The notes: generated from the letters alone by a model not told the origin. 64,000 bases of DNA from Paralvinella palmiformis (GCA_025642065.1 JAODUP010000012.1:1004001-1068000), one strand, 5' to 3'. Positions 35,199 to 49,384 are shown, numbered from the stretch's first letter. Program-made: numbers and translations.

Positions 35199-36570
35199 TA
35201 TGCAGTATTAACCTGATTATGTAACATTCCTCGTCAACAGTTTTTAATGTATCACTCATAATATTGATGTTTGAGATTTTGATAAATGTGTGACTTGCAG
35301 GCTCAAACATAAGTAATACAAGGTAACAGTGTATCCTGTTTCAAACTTAATGGCTTTTATTTAGCTAGAGTACTTAGGTTAGTGTAATACTACCACATTG
35401 TGATAGTTGTCTTGTCAAGAATTTTGTTACATTCAGCAAGTCAACACTAATTCATGGAATGCATATATTTTCCAAATAATTTGTATCTAGTTCACTTTTG
35501 GGATTTGAATTTATGCTTAATATTAAAAACTGACAGGCCATACATGTTAATCATCTAAAAAAAGTTTTAACTAAATGCTTTTCTTTATAATCTATTAGCC
35601 ATTATTGAGTTGGCCTATTCCAGAGGTACATTTAGAATATACTTCATAAAAAGAAAGTTTCATAAATTAACAAAATCTCTATTGATATCATGTAGTACAA
35701 CATAGATCAGACATATCTGAAAGTCAGCATTGTATTTATGCTATCTTGTTATATTATATGTATGTAGCGTTGTTCAACACCCATTCCATGCATATGTTAA
35801 ATAAATGCCAAATGGAATGCAAACCTGAATCAAGTTGTTGTACATATCAGTGTTTTGGTTAACTTTGTGGTTCATTGTTACCAACCAAGGACTGGATTAG
35901 ACTGTGTTGATGATTCTGTGATCTTGAACCAGACAGTGATGGCTAATTTAATTGTAAATAGTATTGGTTGTGTGGATTGGTTTAAGAGTATGTTTGAGCA
36001 GATGTGCGTCTTAGAAAGTTTTGCTGTTATGCTTATTGAATAATAATGCTTTGGACACAGGAAGTTTTGGTACATTAATTAATGAAAAAGTGTTTCTCAA
36101 TTTTAGTTGCGCAAAAGTGTTATTGTGCTCAATGAAAGTGTGGATTAGAGTGCAGCAATGATAGTATAGTTTTTCTAGATCATGTTTGTTATCATTGTGA
36201 CTTGGGTTGTAGTGGGGAACTGACTGATGTACAGAATGTAAAATAAATATCATGCTCTCATTACACTTTGTAAACAAGTCATTTATGATATTAAAAACTA
36301 TAATGGATCATCCCTTGGAGTCAAACAGGAGTTTTAACTTGTGCTAATTTTAATGACTGTTTCTTTATTCATAAACCTCATCTGATGTGAATAACTGTAC
36401 ATGTTATCAGTGGTATATCAGGTCAACAAATTCAGCTTGTATTCAACAACTTGGTGAAAGGCCTTTCAACCTGTGTTCAGATTGGTTTTTGTTTAAATTT
36501 TGATCTAAGCATAACATGCATTACGTGATATGTAATATTACTGGTAAATAAACTGTTTCTTGAAGAATTG
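35199..36570 (+). other. Probable 3' UTR of the SRRM eMIC transcript
   Basis: No reading frame of note. Candidate polyadenylation hexamers AATAAA are at 35800-35805, 36242-36247 and 36547-36552; the true end is not determined. Transcription converges with the SRCR-ZP gene, whose stop is at 38245. Confidence 0.45.
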
Positions 36571-38244
36571 TTTACTGTTCAGGGGACAAGTTTATTTTAA
36601 AATAAGTGTGCTAAACTATGCTTGTATTTGCAACACTTATTCTGGAATGTAAAATAATTTTATTGTTCACAAAAATAATTTACTATGATGTTTTTAATAA
36701 CATCTGTCATTTGTTTAACAATCATTTGAATTACCTAGAACATGATAAATCTAAAAGTAAATACTAAATATCTAAACAAAATACCTTGATGAGTACATTA
36801 ATTAGAAATTGCTTTTCCATTCAGTTAATAGTTAAACAAGATTGCTAACTTATTATTAAAACAGATTTTCTGTATAAACATATTAGCTATACATGTTGGC
36901 TTTATGATTGTCTTGGTTAAGAACTGGTTAATTTCATGAAACATGGTAGGTAATGGTAAATATATCTAGTTCTAAACGTTTCATCACTGGTTTAACAATA
37001 ATTAGCAGTCACAGAGATTAATGGAATATATTGGATCAACTCGAACCATTATCTGGGCTTCCCACCAAGACTCGCCACAACAATGAGGAATTACCACAAA
37101 AAGCTTATCTAATTAATATTGAAAATAATCACACTCTTAATGAACATACTAAGTAAGATAAATGTAATCTGATAAAAAACTGGATTTTGTTTATTGAATC
37201 TTTATATCTTATATTATTTCTGCAATCCATTATCCACATTTCCAAAAGATTTTGAAAATCTAAAAACTTCTTTTCTACTAGTTCTTTTTTAGTGATCTGT
37301 ATTTTCATTTTTACAATAATCATAATTTAGAACAAAATACAAGACTTGCTGGGTGATCAGTGTTTGCAACTGGGAATGATTAACCTAGATGGATTGCAGC
37401 AACACTCTGTTAATCAGTTTTAAGGTATGCCACTGTGATAAGCGCAAAGACACTTAAGACAGAAGCATAAACACTGATGACTGATGGCTATTTTTGTAGT
37501 TCAGAAAGCCTTTTCACTTGTCTACTGACCTACCACCACCCCATGCTACTCTTGTTACTTGCAGGTATTAAGCTAAAGCATGATGAACAGTAAGATATTT
37601 CACAGATGGCATTTAGATTTAACCCACATCTTTATAAAATATATTTCATTGCAGAAGTGTTTTGTAATACTATTTATAGCCTATAAATTCTACCTAATGG
37701 GAATCTTCACTGTAGAAATATGAATGTGTTTACACATACAATTCTGATATAGACTCTTCTGGGGTGTCACTGAGGGGTTGTACCTCCATAGAAATAGTTA
37801 CTAGTAACGTATGCTGGGCACCTGGAATTTAGAGTTTGAATCCATGTCTTACCTGGATCTTTGGGAAGTTACACTTGACCTTCTCGTTTCCCTAGGGGTT
37901 AACCCTCCACTTTGTCCCAGATGTGACCAGTGCTGAGGCTAAGCACTGGCTGTCTAGGGATTTTTCTTAATAAATGTTTCAGATATTGTTTTATGGGATA
38001 TGCGAAGTTCTAAATTCCAAAACACACCTCACCTGATAAAGGATTATGGATCTATTCTAACAATATTCGTTTTGAAAAGCACAATTGAACACAAAAGTGT
38101 GGTATGTTAATTTGGCATTACAACAATAACAATAAAAATATCTAAATAAAAGTACTTCTAAAATAATAAACAGCAGAAGATGACTAATCATTTAATCCAA
38201 TTGTAATCAAATATTTTAATTCCAGGCAAAATTATGAATGTTGT
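36571..38244. other. Convergent intergenic spacer
   Basis: Between the 3' ends of the SRRM and SRCR-ZP genes. A block at about 37770-37960 has a tRNA-like GAGTTTGAATCC and a GTCCCAGATGTGACCAGTGC segment partly echoed near 49960, possibly a second, old SINE family. Otherwise nothing is recognised. Confidence 0.4.
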
Positions 38245-41200
38245 CTATTTTAGGAGTAAAAATGCCAGGATCATAATTCCTTCCATTGCAGTGAGAAGAG
38301 ATTCAGTTACTGGAGCTGAAGATTTCACCTTCCCTGTAAATGAACAACGGATAAACAATATATTAATGTGTGTAAAAAGCTAGAAAATATATTGATGTAA
38401 ATATCCGAGTGTCAAAACATGTTTACATAGGGTACTTCTTAGTCTGGTAGTTGGCAAATAAACAAATTACATACACGTTAACAGAGCACATCGTCACAGT
38501 AGTTAATTATGATGGTGGTGTATTTGACCAATTAATGATAAAAAATTCACTTTATAGCTGTTAGTATGATTATAAGTAGCATTATTTTCCTGCATAACCT
38601 TTTCACTAAAACCAGTAGGCGAAGTGATTGTCAAACAAGAATAGCGACAACAGCACATTAAATCCACTAATTCATTTTTCTCATGATAAAGCTAATCAGG
38701 TAGTGTTGTACTGTTATAAATAACTAATTTGTATTGGAGCTATGCTATACAGACATAAGTGTTCATTATCACTTACTGACAAATTGGTATCTATGTTTTG
38801 GTCTGTTTTTATTCTTCTCGTCACTGCTTTCATCTATTCAAAGAAATGGTGAAAACGTTAACATATTTCTTCTTTGTATTATTTTACCCAGTAAATTGTA
38901 AGTTTACAATGTTTATTCATGCCTATTAAGTACATGTATGTTCTGGTTGATAAAAAGCAAGAGTAATTTAATTTATATATATTTAAGATGTCCATCAGCT
39001 AGCAGAAGTATAGTTACTCTTATCTAATAATTTTCTATACAATCCTCATGTAGGATAATATGTGGTAAGATGGTGCACCTGAATGTAAAAACGACTGGAA
39101 TACTTTAAGAAACAACTGGTCAGACAAAGGTTACAGTTTGTTATGATACTGGAGAGACTTAATTGGACAATGTCTGGCTCAGTTTTGTATTGGTTGATAG
39201 TGGAAATTTAGTAGATTAAAATAGTGGAAAGGTAAAATATCAGTGACTTCAAATCATAACACATTTGAGTGAAACTAAGCTACACAAATATACCTAGTGG
39301 AAATGGAATGAAAACATGACTTTTCCCGATACATTTCACTTTCAGTCTGAAGACTAAGTTATTCATAAGTTGTTGACTAAAATAGACTGAAATGTGTATT
39401 TGTAACAAACACAAAGGAAAAGAAGGGAATCTGAAGATGAGAAATTACTAAACTCAAATGAGCATTTAAAAGTCACAAGAGTGGTTGAGTTTTCCATTTA
39501 GCATCGGCACCATTCAACACAAGATGTATTTCCTATGAAAATATTTCACAAATACAGGTATGATTTGAACCATAACCAGAAGGTGTAGGGCACATTGCTG
39601 TAACTAATTCACTATCAGTGCTCTCAAATCCACAAATAAATGAAAGCTTTTGTACTTGCATAGCTATTCTCTGCAATACTGGAAGGGGATATGGTGTGCA
39701 GGTGATTTTCAACATATAAAGGAAAGGGGAAAAGTGAGACCTACCGAAATCATTTCTGAATTCTAAACTATTCCAATGAGTAAATGACTGTAGCACGGGA
39801 AAAAACTACTTAAAAGTTATAACTTACAAATTAGGAACTGATGGTAAACTTAGAAGAGTGGTTATCTAATCCGTCTTGGAAAGATGTAAACTATTACTCA
39901 TTTGACCCTCTTAGGAAAATTTTATTTTGTCTAGAACATACCATGAAAAAATGCATAAAGTTTGTAATTATCAATGGAAAACCATAGAGGATAACTACAT
40001 ATCACAATAGTTTGCCTATAAAGTCACATGCATTGGTCTAGTTCACTCATTTCTGTCTTTTAAAAATAGTTTGGCACTGAAAATACCTACATTTGTTTGT
40101 TTTCCCATTAAAAACAAAACTCATTTATCACACTCAATTGTGCGTTTACTCAGTGTTTAACCAATAGCTTATCACATTTATAGTCCTATGTAATTTTCAA
40201 TAAATACAATGTCAGTTTGTATTACTCTTTTATGTATTTTTGATTAATGAGGAAGTTGACACCACTTTGTGCAAATGTTTATTGTAATGTACATTTTATG
40301 ACCAATTTGTTTCAACATCACAGAAAAAATCCAGTATTTAAATGGATAAAACAGAATATTATGGTAAGTAATTGAATTCTTAGATTTATCATTAGTACAT
40401 TAATACAAAGCTGATTATGACCTACTTGTAATCAAAAGTTTGCCAGTTTCATCCAGCAATGGACCTGACTGACTGTCCTGTATGTGAAATGGTCCACGAA
40501 TGACTTCTTCTAGCTTTGTTTTCTCTATCTCACCCAATATTACGTGTCTCCTTGTCCTGTTATTTAGTTTACTTAGATTAGCACACGTACGATCACAATA
40601 AGGCTTCTTGTCAAGTGATGGATCACAGACATAGCAGTCACATGACACATAGAGGTCATCATAACCCTTGAACTGAGGTGTACGGAATTTGAAGCCCCAG
40701 TTGTGTTTATCAAAAGTGTAGTAATGTACTCCAAATTCTGAAGATGATGGACACCTAAATAAAAGACAGATGCTTACAATACATCCCAGAAAACTACAAC
40801 TGTTTTTCAGCATCCAACTCTTAATTGAACCACCAAATTTCCTGAACTGCTTTAGGGTAATTTTCAAAATGAAATAAAGCAGTGTACAAATTTCATGTTA
40901 TTAATTGTTATTGAACTAAATTCCCCACATATGATTCAGTACAGTTAGGGTATATTAATGCATTTTTCTATCTATACGAGTCTACAAAATAACATCAGCA
41001 CTTACTTGTTGTTTATAAACGTATAAGCTGGATATCCCGAGACCAATGGCATAAAGTGACACTTTGGCACAATCAACCACAAGTCTTCATCCCATGTTGT
41101 GACAGACACCTTACAATACATATCCTGACCACGACTAATGTTCACGGGAAATTCCAATTCTTCACTAAAGCTGTCATCCAAAAAGCACCTAATGGTGAAG

Positions 41201-44200
41201 TTAGGCTCTGTACTTTTGGATATTATAGACTGTTCATCAGGTTTAGGGTAAAAGCTGCTGAGTACTGTGCCATTTTTTGTCAAAATACAACAAGCAGATT
41301 TTTCCCAGGTATTCCCCATTATAAGTGGTCTTATTATGCTTGGCTCAGCATACAATACATCATAGCAGTAGATCTTGGATGAGGAGTCACTCTGTAGGAC
41401 ATGAACAGTTTCTAACCTTTATAAGACATTATATTATTTGCTTTCTTCCGTATTTATAATACAGCTCAACAATTGATATAAATCGAGTGAGTGAGTACTG
41501 TTGCATGGTGAGTGAGTACTGTTGCATGAAGCATCATCACAAAAGGGTCATTTAGTCTTGCCTCCTAAGTCACCTCTTAACACGCACAGGAACATCTGGT
41601 GGACAGTACTAAACCCAAAACCTGGATGAGGCTTTAACTGATGTAAAACAATCCATCATGTTAAAGACACCAAGCTTGAAATCCAGTGGCATCATAGTAA
41701 TGCCTACAAACCAACAAATTCAGTGTTTATATCAATAAGCATCTGTATGGAATACAAACAGAAGCATCTACATTATGTTATTTACAGTGTGAAATGTTCG
41801 ATTTCACACTTGCATGTCTCTTCTTAAAGGCTATTCTGTGTAGTAGTCTTGTTCAGAAAACATGCTAAGAAAACATAAAGTAATAATGGATATAAAAATT
41901 GTAGAATATTTGAGGACATGATAGTTCTAGAAATATTCTAAGACAGGAAAATCTTTTAAGATTTGCCACATACACATCAACTTTAACTTAAGCTCTTCGT
42001 CCGTAGTAGGACATAAGGCTACGACAACAATGTTCGTCCAGAGGGTCCTGTTAGGCCTTTAACAGATGTTGTAATACTGCCATATGTCTGGCTCAAGTCT
42101 GCTATGGGGCACCTTGTGGTAGTTATAATTGTTGTAATAGTTTCCGTAACCGGCTTGTTTTATGGGATGGGGCTGTGAACCCCTAAGCCCAACCCCCAAC
42201 CTGGAGGACCAGGGGCTGGGTTTCATCTGGTCCCTCCCCGAGACCTTCCTGGCTTGGTTAAACCTGTCAGTGGCTTAAGCCACCGCCAATATAGCTTCCA
42301 GAATCTTCACCATCAGCAATGTTCCAGCACAGAGGGGGGGGGGGGTAGTATATACACATATTTTTAAAAGGAGGCAACAGTAAATTACCTTATTGTCAAT
42401 TACTCACTCATTCACCCATTCTTGTGGCTTTTATCAATACACCTAATTTAAATTTTTTATTTTCAAACATAACTGGTCCTAGGAACTAATGTTTAATAGT
42501 ATTCATATAACATAAGTGAATCAAAATCAGTGATTAACTATCACTATTTCAAGTATTTTATATACACTATATAGTTTACTGACCATTGCTCACCTGTTTT
42601 TTTGTAGTTTCACACTTATTCATTGGTATATCAGTGCACACACCGTCCTCTACTCTGGCTACTGTAGCATGTACACATTTTGGATTTGTACTTAAGTAGG
42701 TTGGATTTAGTTTATAGTGAGAACTTGTATAACAGACAGTCACTGTGTCATGATTACAGTGTAAATGAGCTACTGGTGGTGCTGTTAATGTAGAATATAT
42801 TAAGAATGTGTTCATAGTTTATTAAATTATAGGACTAGCATAAAATAAAGACAAAGTACAATAGCTTTGTATAATTTGTAACACAACAATATATTTTAAC
42901 AAATACAATTAATATCAGTTAAGATTAGGTCAGAAACATCAGCAGTTTACTTCTATCTGGAATGAAAATCTTTTTACCTGGTGGAATAAGGGGTGGTAAT
43001 GCTTCACAAGCCACAGCAGCTGCCTCTAAATCAGGATCACATATACCTGTACTGGGACTGACAGAACACTGCCATATGTCCTGTATTGTATCCATCTCAG
43101 CAATTGTACACTGTACACTATCATAGAGCATATCTAGTTGGGGAGACATGTTCATGATATCTCTAGTCCAATAAGCACGAAAATGTTTCCGACTGACAGA
43201 GGAAAAACAACAGAAACAGCAATAGAATTATTCAAATTGTAACAGTTAAAACATTTCACTACAACAATTTGGAAAGGGGGACAGTCCGAAATATAATACC
43301 TCTATTTGATAAATTCCCCTGGAGGAAAACAATAAAATGGATTAAATTATACAAATTTGACGTCTACTTCCACAATGCTCAACTTATTTGGATATACACC
43401 ATATAATTGATCTGGCATCCATGTGATTGTTACAACTAAACACACTAGTTTTTTTGTGATTTCGTTTATGTACATCATTTGCCTGATTTTAAAAATGCAG
43501 AAATATCACTCTGTTTCATATAATAATATTTCATGAAATATTTGGGAGAAATCATCTGGTTAATCAACCTTCATGGACACAATAATGTACAGATTTAACA
43601 TTTCAATACTTATCCTTTAATAAATCCTGGTAATCCCATTATTAAAAACATAAAATGTAGGCAATATATAATCACAATTAACTCAAGACCAAAGAACATT
43701 CTATGGAAAATATTCATGAAGGAAGTATTTTGAATACTTGAAGTACTTTGCTGCTTACTCTGTAAAACTCAAACACTGACAGAAGACAGCAGCATCAACA
43801 TCATCCCAGAAGTCATCACATATGACATACCATGAACCATTATAAGCTTGGACTTCAACACGTCCAATGCCAGGATAAGCAGGATCAAAAGGTCTAATAC
43901 GGTGATGATCAGTTTGACAAGAACCTATCAAATGATTAATGATATTCCAATGTATAAAATTCAGTATTAAAGACATAGTGTAGCAATTATTTCAAGAATA
44001 TATGTGTACAGAATATGGAAAATTATCAAATTTATTCAGTTTTTTAACACTGACCAGGATGAGGTGTAAGTTTGCCAATATATTTTGGGTTACATTTGCA
44101 GCCTGTATCTTCTTCATGCTTGCAGTCATTCTTTCCCCAAAACTGATGTAAACAAGCATCAAGATCTGGTTCAGAACCACTACAGTTGACATCATCCAGC

Positions 44201-45157
44201 CAAATTGGCCCTGTGCCCTTACCATATTGAGTGATGGCCTTGTGCACAACTATACCATCACTGATTTTAGGTAAATAAATGGTGAAATCCAACTTTTATC
44301 ATTCAGACAGAACAAGGAAAACATATATAATAGAATGATTATGGATTTAGAAAGATGAATATAAAACTCTAGCATGTAATTAAATTGTTACAAATATTAT
44401 CAAATGCCTTACTTATATCCGAGCTGTTTACAAACAACAACACAGTTATCATCATTCATTTTATCATCACAGACTGTGCCCCAGGTGTTATTGTAGAACA
44501 CTTCTAGACGACCCTCATAAACACTGGAACCTCCAATTAGTCTGACAGGAATTAAACCTCCAGCAACTACATTAAAAAAAATTATTCATAAGTATTGCTT
44601 ATATATGCCATATGTTTAAAACAAATTTGTTACAGGGAAAGTGTTTTTTGTATAAGTAACATGATTGTTTTAGTTTCTCTTGATTACATCTATTCCAACA
44701 AAATCATATTATACTAATTTTTATCTCAGAAAGATAATATTTTACATTTGACTGCACTCAGAAATGCAAAGGACAAGGAAGGGTAAAATATACCCTTCCA
44801 GATTCTAATCACTGTGATGGCACCAAACCCATGACATCTGGTAACAAGTCAAATCAATACCTACCACTTAACCACTACAATCAAATGTTATTCAAATATG
44901 GATGTCTTATAATATCTGTGTATTTGTTCTAACATGGACAGTTAAAAAATTGTAACAATTATTAACAGATATATTTGAGCAATATTAAGAGTCATCCATA
45001 TTTTAGTCAGAAAATCACTTCATTTAAACCATGACATGTAATACACAGAACGATATATTTGGTACATGCATCTGAAGTAAGCAAACACCAGATAACTATA
45101 AATTCACTCACCAAGTGGCGGGGTGGAAAAGCAGATAGCACAGACTATCATGAACAT
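38245..45157 (-). CDS. SRCR-SRCR-ZP domain protein, DMBT1-like (611 aa)
   Basis: Ten coding exons in minus-strand order: 45157-45112, 44566-44413, 44260-44055, 43924-43759, 43192-42978, 42781-42594, 41391-41006, 40754-40426, 38833-38777, 38333-38245. All have GT/AG borders, and the 1836-nt sum is in frame. Signal peptide [18 protein letters not shown]1 (about residues 23-125) has the classic [23 protein letters not shown] and [18 protein letters not shown]2 (about 143-250) is diverged ([18 protein letters not shown]). The ZP module (about 265-520) has ZP-N Cys residues, [12 protein letters not shown] and [20 protein letters not shown] furin-type RTRR site is near residue 520, then a linker and a short hydrophobic C-terminus ([11 protein letters not shown]), suggesting membrane or GPI attachment before cleavage. 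Such proteins are secreted or displayed pattern-binding, mucus or egg-coat polymers; the exact role is unknown. Exons 9-10 rest on splice sites and phase only. Confidence 0.88.
41392..42593. other. SRCR-ZP intron 6 with repeat-like block
   Basis: At 41488-41529 a 21-bp unit (GTGAGTGAGTACTGTTGCATG) is repeated twice in tandem. A GC-richer block at about 41990-42345 with short reading frames and a G12 tract at its end looks like the tail of an interspersed repeat; I cannot name the family. Confidence 0.4.
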
Positions 45158-45889
45158 CTTTGAATACTTCCTGGAATCCTGTGAATTAATGAAATCCTAT
45201 AAATGCTCAAGTCTCAACTGTTTGGGGGTTTTAATATAGAAAAAGTTTTACATAATTTAGACAAATGTTTGCTATAGTATAACCCATTATTATGTGGATT
45301 TAAGTAGTCACTGGGAAAATTATATAATGTATAGGAATTATATTATATCTACTAGACAACGTGTAAATTCGGGCTCAATCAATGGCCCAGAATCATGGGA
45401 AACGATTCTATCAAGTATCATTGACTCAGTCATTCAGCAATGCATGGCATGGCATTCTGAAATTAAATAATATTTAGGACTGTTACAGGACAACATACCT
45501 GAATAGTGTAGTTCGATATATGTTAAGTAAAGCTTTCAGTCTTCATTGGTTTTGGAATAAAACAACCTTATCATATCACATTCGATCTTCTTATGAAGGT
45601 CCACTGAACAGCAGACAGACGAACGTCTTAAGATTCCCGCCAATTCGCTAGCGTTGTAAAGGAATATTAAAAGGGACATCGTGGACAGATTAATACTGTA
45701 GGGAAATGTTTACTTCAGTTAATTTAAACTTAATTCGTATAAGAAGTTATTAAGCTACTCTTTTGAAAACAAACAAGATCATATCGTTTGGTAATTACAA
45801 TTGACTATTATGATGATGATGATGATAATAATAATAATAATGGCTATTTATCCTAATAAAAGTGGCAGTCAGGATTCAGTTTTCCAATG

Positions 45890-46000
45890 AAGGGCAGAAA
45901 CTCCAACCCAGAGACGAAGTGAAATATGGGATGAACACCATTTTTTACACTTCCATTATGCGTCCTTGGTTGGAGTATGGAGATGTCATCTAACAGTGGC
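45890..46000 (+). mobile_element. Small CR1-like LINE fragment
   Basis: Plus-strand frame reads FYTSIMRPWLEYGDVI near 45935-45985, resembling the (Y)TSxVRPxLEYGxxIW thumb segment of CR1-like reverse transcriptases. Only this short piece is recognisable; SINE copy 5 follows about 100 bp downstream. Confidence 0.45.
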
Positions 46001-46083
46001 ACCCAACTGGTTGTAGATATATAATAAAATTTAAATAATGGGCATGAGCAGCTAAAGCGCCCGAACTGATATCCGACCTGTGC

Positions 46084-46282
46084 TGGGCGCCTCCGTGGTC
46101 TAGTTAGACCACAGATCACTAGGTATATACCACCTGAGTTCGAATCTAGGCGTGGGCATATCTGAAGGGTGTTTCATCTTTGACTTCGCTTCATTACCTT
46201 TGGGGGTCGCTTAACCCATTAAGCCTACTATGTGCACATGCAAAGGTGGCCGTAAAACATCAATCATGACATCATCATCATC
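46084..46282 (+). mobile_element. tRNA-derived SINE (copy 5, intact head)
   Basis: GGGCGCCTCCGTGGTCTAG head, perfect box A (46096-46106) and perfect box B GTTCGAATC (46138-46146), full body and (ATC)n tail. No clean target duplication found (GACCTGTG before and GGCCTGTG after are a possible imperfect pair). Confidence 0.88.
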
Positions 46283-46673
46283 AAGGGCCTGTGTAAAGCG
46301 AATACTGAATTCACTATATCTATAGTACCACAGGTAAAGAGGGATATGCTTCAAGTACCCGCAATCTGGAATGACGACTACAGAGTTCGGCAATCGGATG
46401 CGAGGACCAGCCAACACGAACAGTTTAGATATCCTTTACACGTCAGTGATTACAGGAATTCAAATTTACCTAATTAGAAAGATAAAGTTTAATATTAAGT
46501 GTATCATATGCGAGGTTTGATAAGTTCTAGTAATTAAAATCGGAAAAATTGAGAATGATATATGACCATCTCATCTGCCACGTTATTATTTTACGCTAGT
46601 CTTGTGATGATGGTGACCGAATCGACTACGTGATTTCTGAAGATAATGTGGTGAAATAAAAAATGAAAATATT

Positions 46674-46765
46674 TAAGTCTGGATTTGAAGCTCGCGTGTC
46701 TCACGCCGTTATGTCCCAATAAAACCCTTCCGGCATGCCAACTGAACCACTGTGAGACACAACTC
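46674..46765 (-). other. tRNA-like sequence, possible second SINE head
   Basis: Minus strand has TGGTTCAGTTGG (46738-46749), an exact box A, and CTTCAAATCC (46681-46690), a box B with one mismatch, about 47 nt apart. Flanking GTGTCTCA/TGAGACAC segments can pair. It does not fold as a canonical tRNA (the interior is too long and the acceptor stem is not evident), so a tRNA pseudogene or SINE head is more likely than a working tRNA. Confidence 0.4.
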
Positions 46766-47310
46766 CGAATCCAGATATTCCGTATATGACGTCACTGTTT
46801 CAGTGGCGGGAATTCATGCAATTTCAATTATGACCTTGAAACAAAAGAAGGTATAAAAGTATAAAAGTCTGTTAACAATGATTTAGTGTTCTCAGCAATC
46901 CAGATAGCCCCTTACTATACTAATTCCAAAGACTGTTTACATTTAAGCTCTCTGCTAATTCCATTGATACTGAATCTCAGCTATGGCATACGGAAAATGT
47001 TTTTAATGGGACGCATAACGTCTTGGGACACTAAACTGACGACACCCTTGAAAACGTTCTAGCTATTGCCAACCCTGCTACCTTAACCCATCTATCCTGT
47101 TTAGAAGTAGTGATATGGGTATATTCAAATATAAATTACTCTAAATGATTACAACTAAAACAAATGTTAAGTTAAATAATGAGAGATATCGTAAAAACAA
47201 AGATTATTTATATTTAAGCTCTGTGGTAAAAATAAGGTATTTATAAGCTATCTAAGGGAGCTACATTTTTTCTATTTATAATCTTTGCTCCAGCTGCAAG
47301 GTAGTGATGC

Positions 47311-47478
47311 TGATGATGATTTATGTTTTACGGCTACTTTTGTGCATATGGTAGACTAGCTGGGCCGAGCAACCTCATATGGTAAGGAAGCGAAGTCAAA
47401 GATGAGCCGAGATTCGAACACGGGTGAGTGATCTGTGGTCCAAATCGCTACCGCTAGACCACGGAGGTGCCCAGCAGT
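47311..47478 (-). mobile_element. tRNA-derived SINE (copy 6, intact)
   Basis: Complete reverse-strand copy flanked by a perfect 13-bp target-site duplication AAGGTAGTGATGC (47298-47310 and 47479-47491). Box A reads TGGTCTAGCGG and box B GTTCGAATC. Confidence 0.92.
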
Positions 47479-47587
47479 AAGGTAGTGATGCCACCTGGCG
47501 AAATGTTTATGCCGACAAAACAAGAATTTATTTAAAAAAGTGTTACATGGTAGAAGATGGGTTTCCAGTTAGTATAAGGCAGTTATG

Positions 47588-47588
<1 letters not shown>

Positions 47589-47622
<34 letters not shown>
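47589..47622. repeat. (TA)n microsatellite
   Basis: Pure TA run of about 34 bp. Confidence 0.93.
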
Positions 47623-47623
<1 letters not shown>

Positions 47624-48767
47624 TAGTCATCCCATTAATTTGTATATATGGTCCTGATTGTTTTATACACATACTATATTGTTGAATATTATGTATTCAG
47701 TGCATGTATATTCTATGTGCTCTTCTTTTGAAGGCTGAATAAAAAATAATTATTTAAATAAAACAAATTACGAGATTTTTCACAAACTAGAGTGGCGCAG
47801 CCTGGTGAATTACAAATCACCATTTTATCCTTATACCCGAAAAAGCAGTATATACTAATACGATGGGTGAATAGTATACACTGTGTATGCAGACGACATT
47901 TTGGTAATTTCTAGATTGCGAACAGTAGATCTATTCCTCAAAGGTGAATGGTGAACTAATTTAGTCATCATATTTACATAATTTTTTCACTTATCATGTT
48001 ATATTTTATTTACTACATGGATACTATTTTATCGATAATAGCTGTATCTTCGGTCTAAACTAAACTAGTCTGAGGACTTAGTCTTAGATCTAGGTAGTAG
48101 ATCTAGACTAAAAGTCACAAGTGTCATGTATTTAGATCTATCTCTGATTTTTAAATATTACTATTTTAAATGCATAACTAAAAAAATTCATGTTGATGTA
48201 CCTAATTTATTTATTTCTGTGAAATATAATAGTATAATGTTAAAATTATGGGGTTTCAACAAGCAATGAATGTTTTTGTAATCCAATTATCGCCCAACAA
48301 TTATCATGTATACTACTAGATCTATAGGGAGTCTAGATCTAGTTAGCTGTGTACTCCTAATCACTTTGGCATTATAATTCTGACAGATGTGTGAGAGGTG
48401 TATTCGTGATTAATTTCAACAATTTCCAAAAGTCGGACACTGTGTCAGTGTGTGTGTGTGTGTGTTTACATAGATGCCTAGTGTCAGAATTACTGAGTAG
48501 TGACTAGGCTAGTCATTGTCGGCTAATGAGCACATTTTATCTGTGTCATCATTTCTGTCCTCATATTTTATCACAGATCTCTTATTAAACCATATTGGAA
48601 TCTTTAGTGTGAGGTGAATCTGACTTGTACACCAGTGTTTGTGGAATCTTTACCTAGGTTAGGGAGTAACTTCTTAGCTACATGTAGTAATGACGGACGA
48701 TTAGCATTTTTGGCTCTGCCTATTTGCTGCCATGCTAAACACTCCCAATTCAGTACCTAATATAATT

Positions 48768-49384
48768 GATTAGTAAGGGTGTTTTATAAATGTTTCTCAT
48801 ATCAATGGATAGATTTTGAGGTGTCTTAATAATATGGAAAAAATAATTTGAGTTCGCAATCTCCATTGCCACAATTGCCAAATGAAAAAAATCAAAATAG
48901 GCTGAATGCAGACGTGGTAACCGCATTTCTATGCCACTTTGTGCGTACCTGTTACAGTCATCTCGTGCAAGATATCATGCCAAATCCTGTTGTTTTAGAA
49001 TGTCACGGTCTCACTGATTATATAGATATCAATTTTGTGTGGATGTTTCAACATTTAGCTTATTTTAGGGTATAGCAGTCGCAGGTGAATTGGCAAATAA
49101 TGATAATCTGTTTGATATATTAGTGAAAATATTGAAATTGACCATTGGAGAAAGCTCGAGAAAGTTATAAGTTAATACTTTAATCGCCTTTAAATACATA
49201 TATCGTGAAATGAAGCAATTATCGCCCAGTGCATTTGTGTGCATCCCTTGTTTTAATCTAATGGTTTTTGCAGAAAAATTGCAGTGTTCTCAAAATCCTA
49301 TATATATTGCTCACTCACATATTCCAGTTTATAGTAGTGTAGTCATATACACATGCAAATAGGTTGATTATACATATAATAAAT
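48768..49384 (+). mobile_element. Unclassified ~600-bp dispersed repeat, copy B
   Basis: Same start (GATTAGTAAGGGTGTTTTAT), order and orientation as 15379-15985, with scattered substitutions and small indels, but without the extra 155-bp partial unit on its left. Confidence 0.75.
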
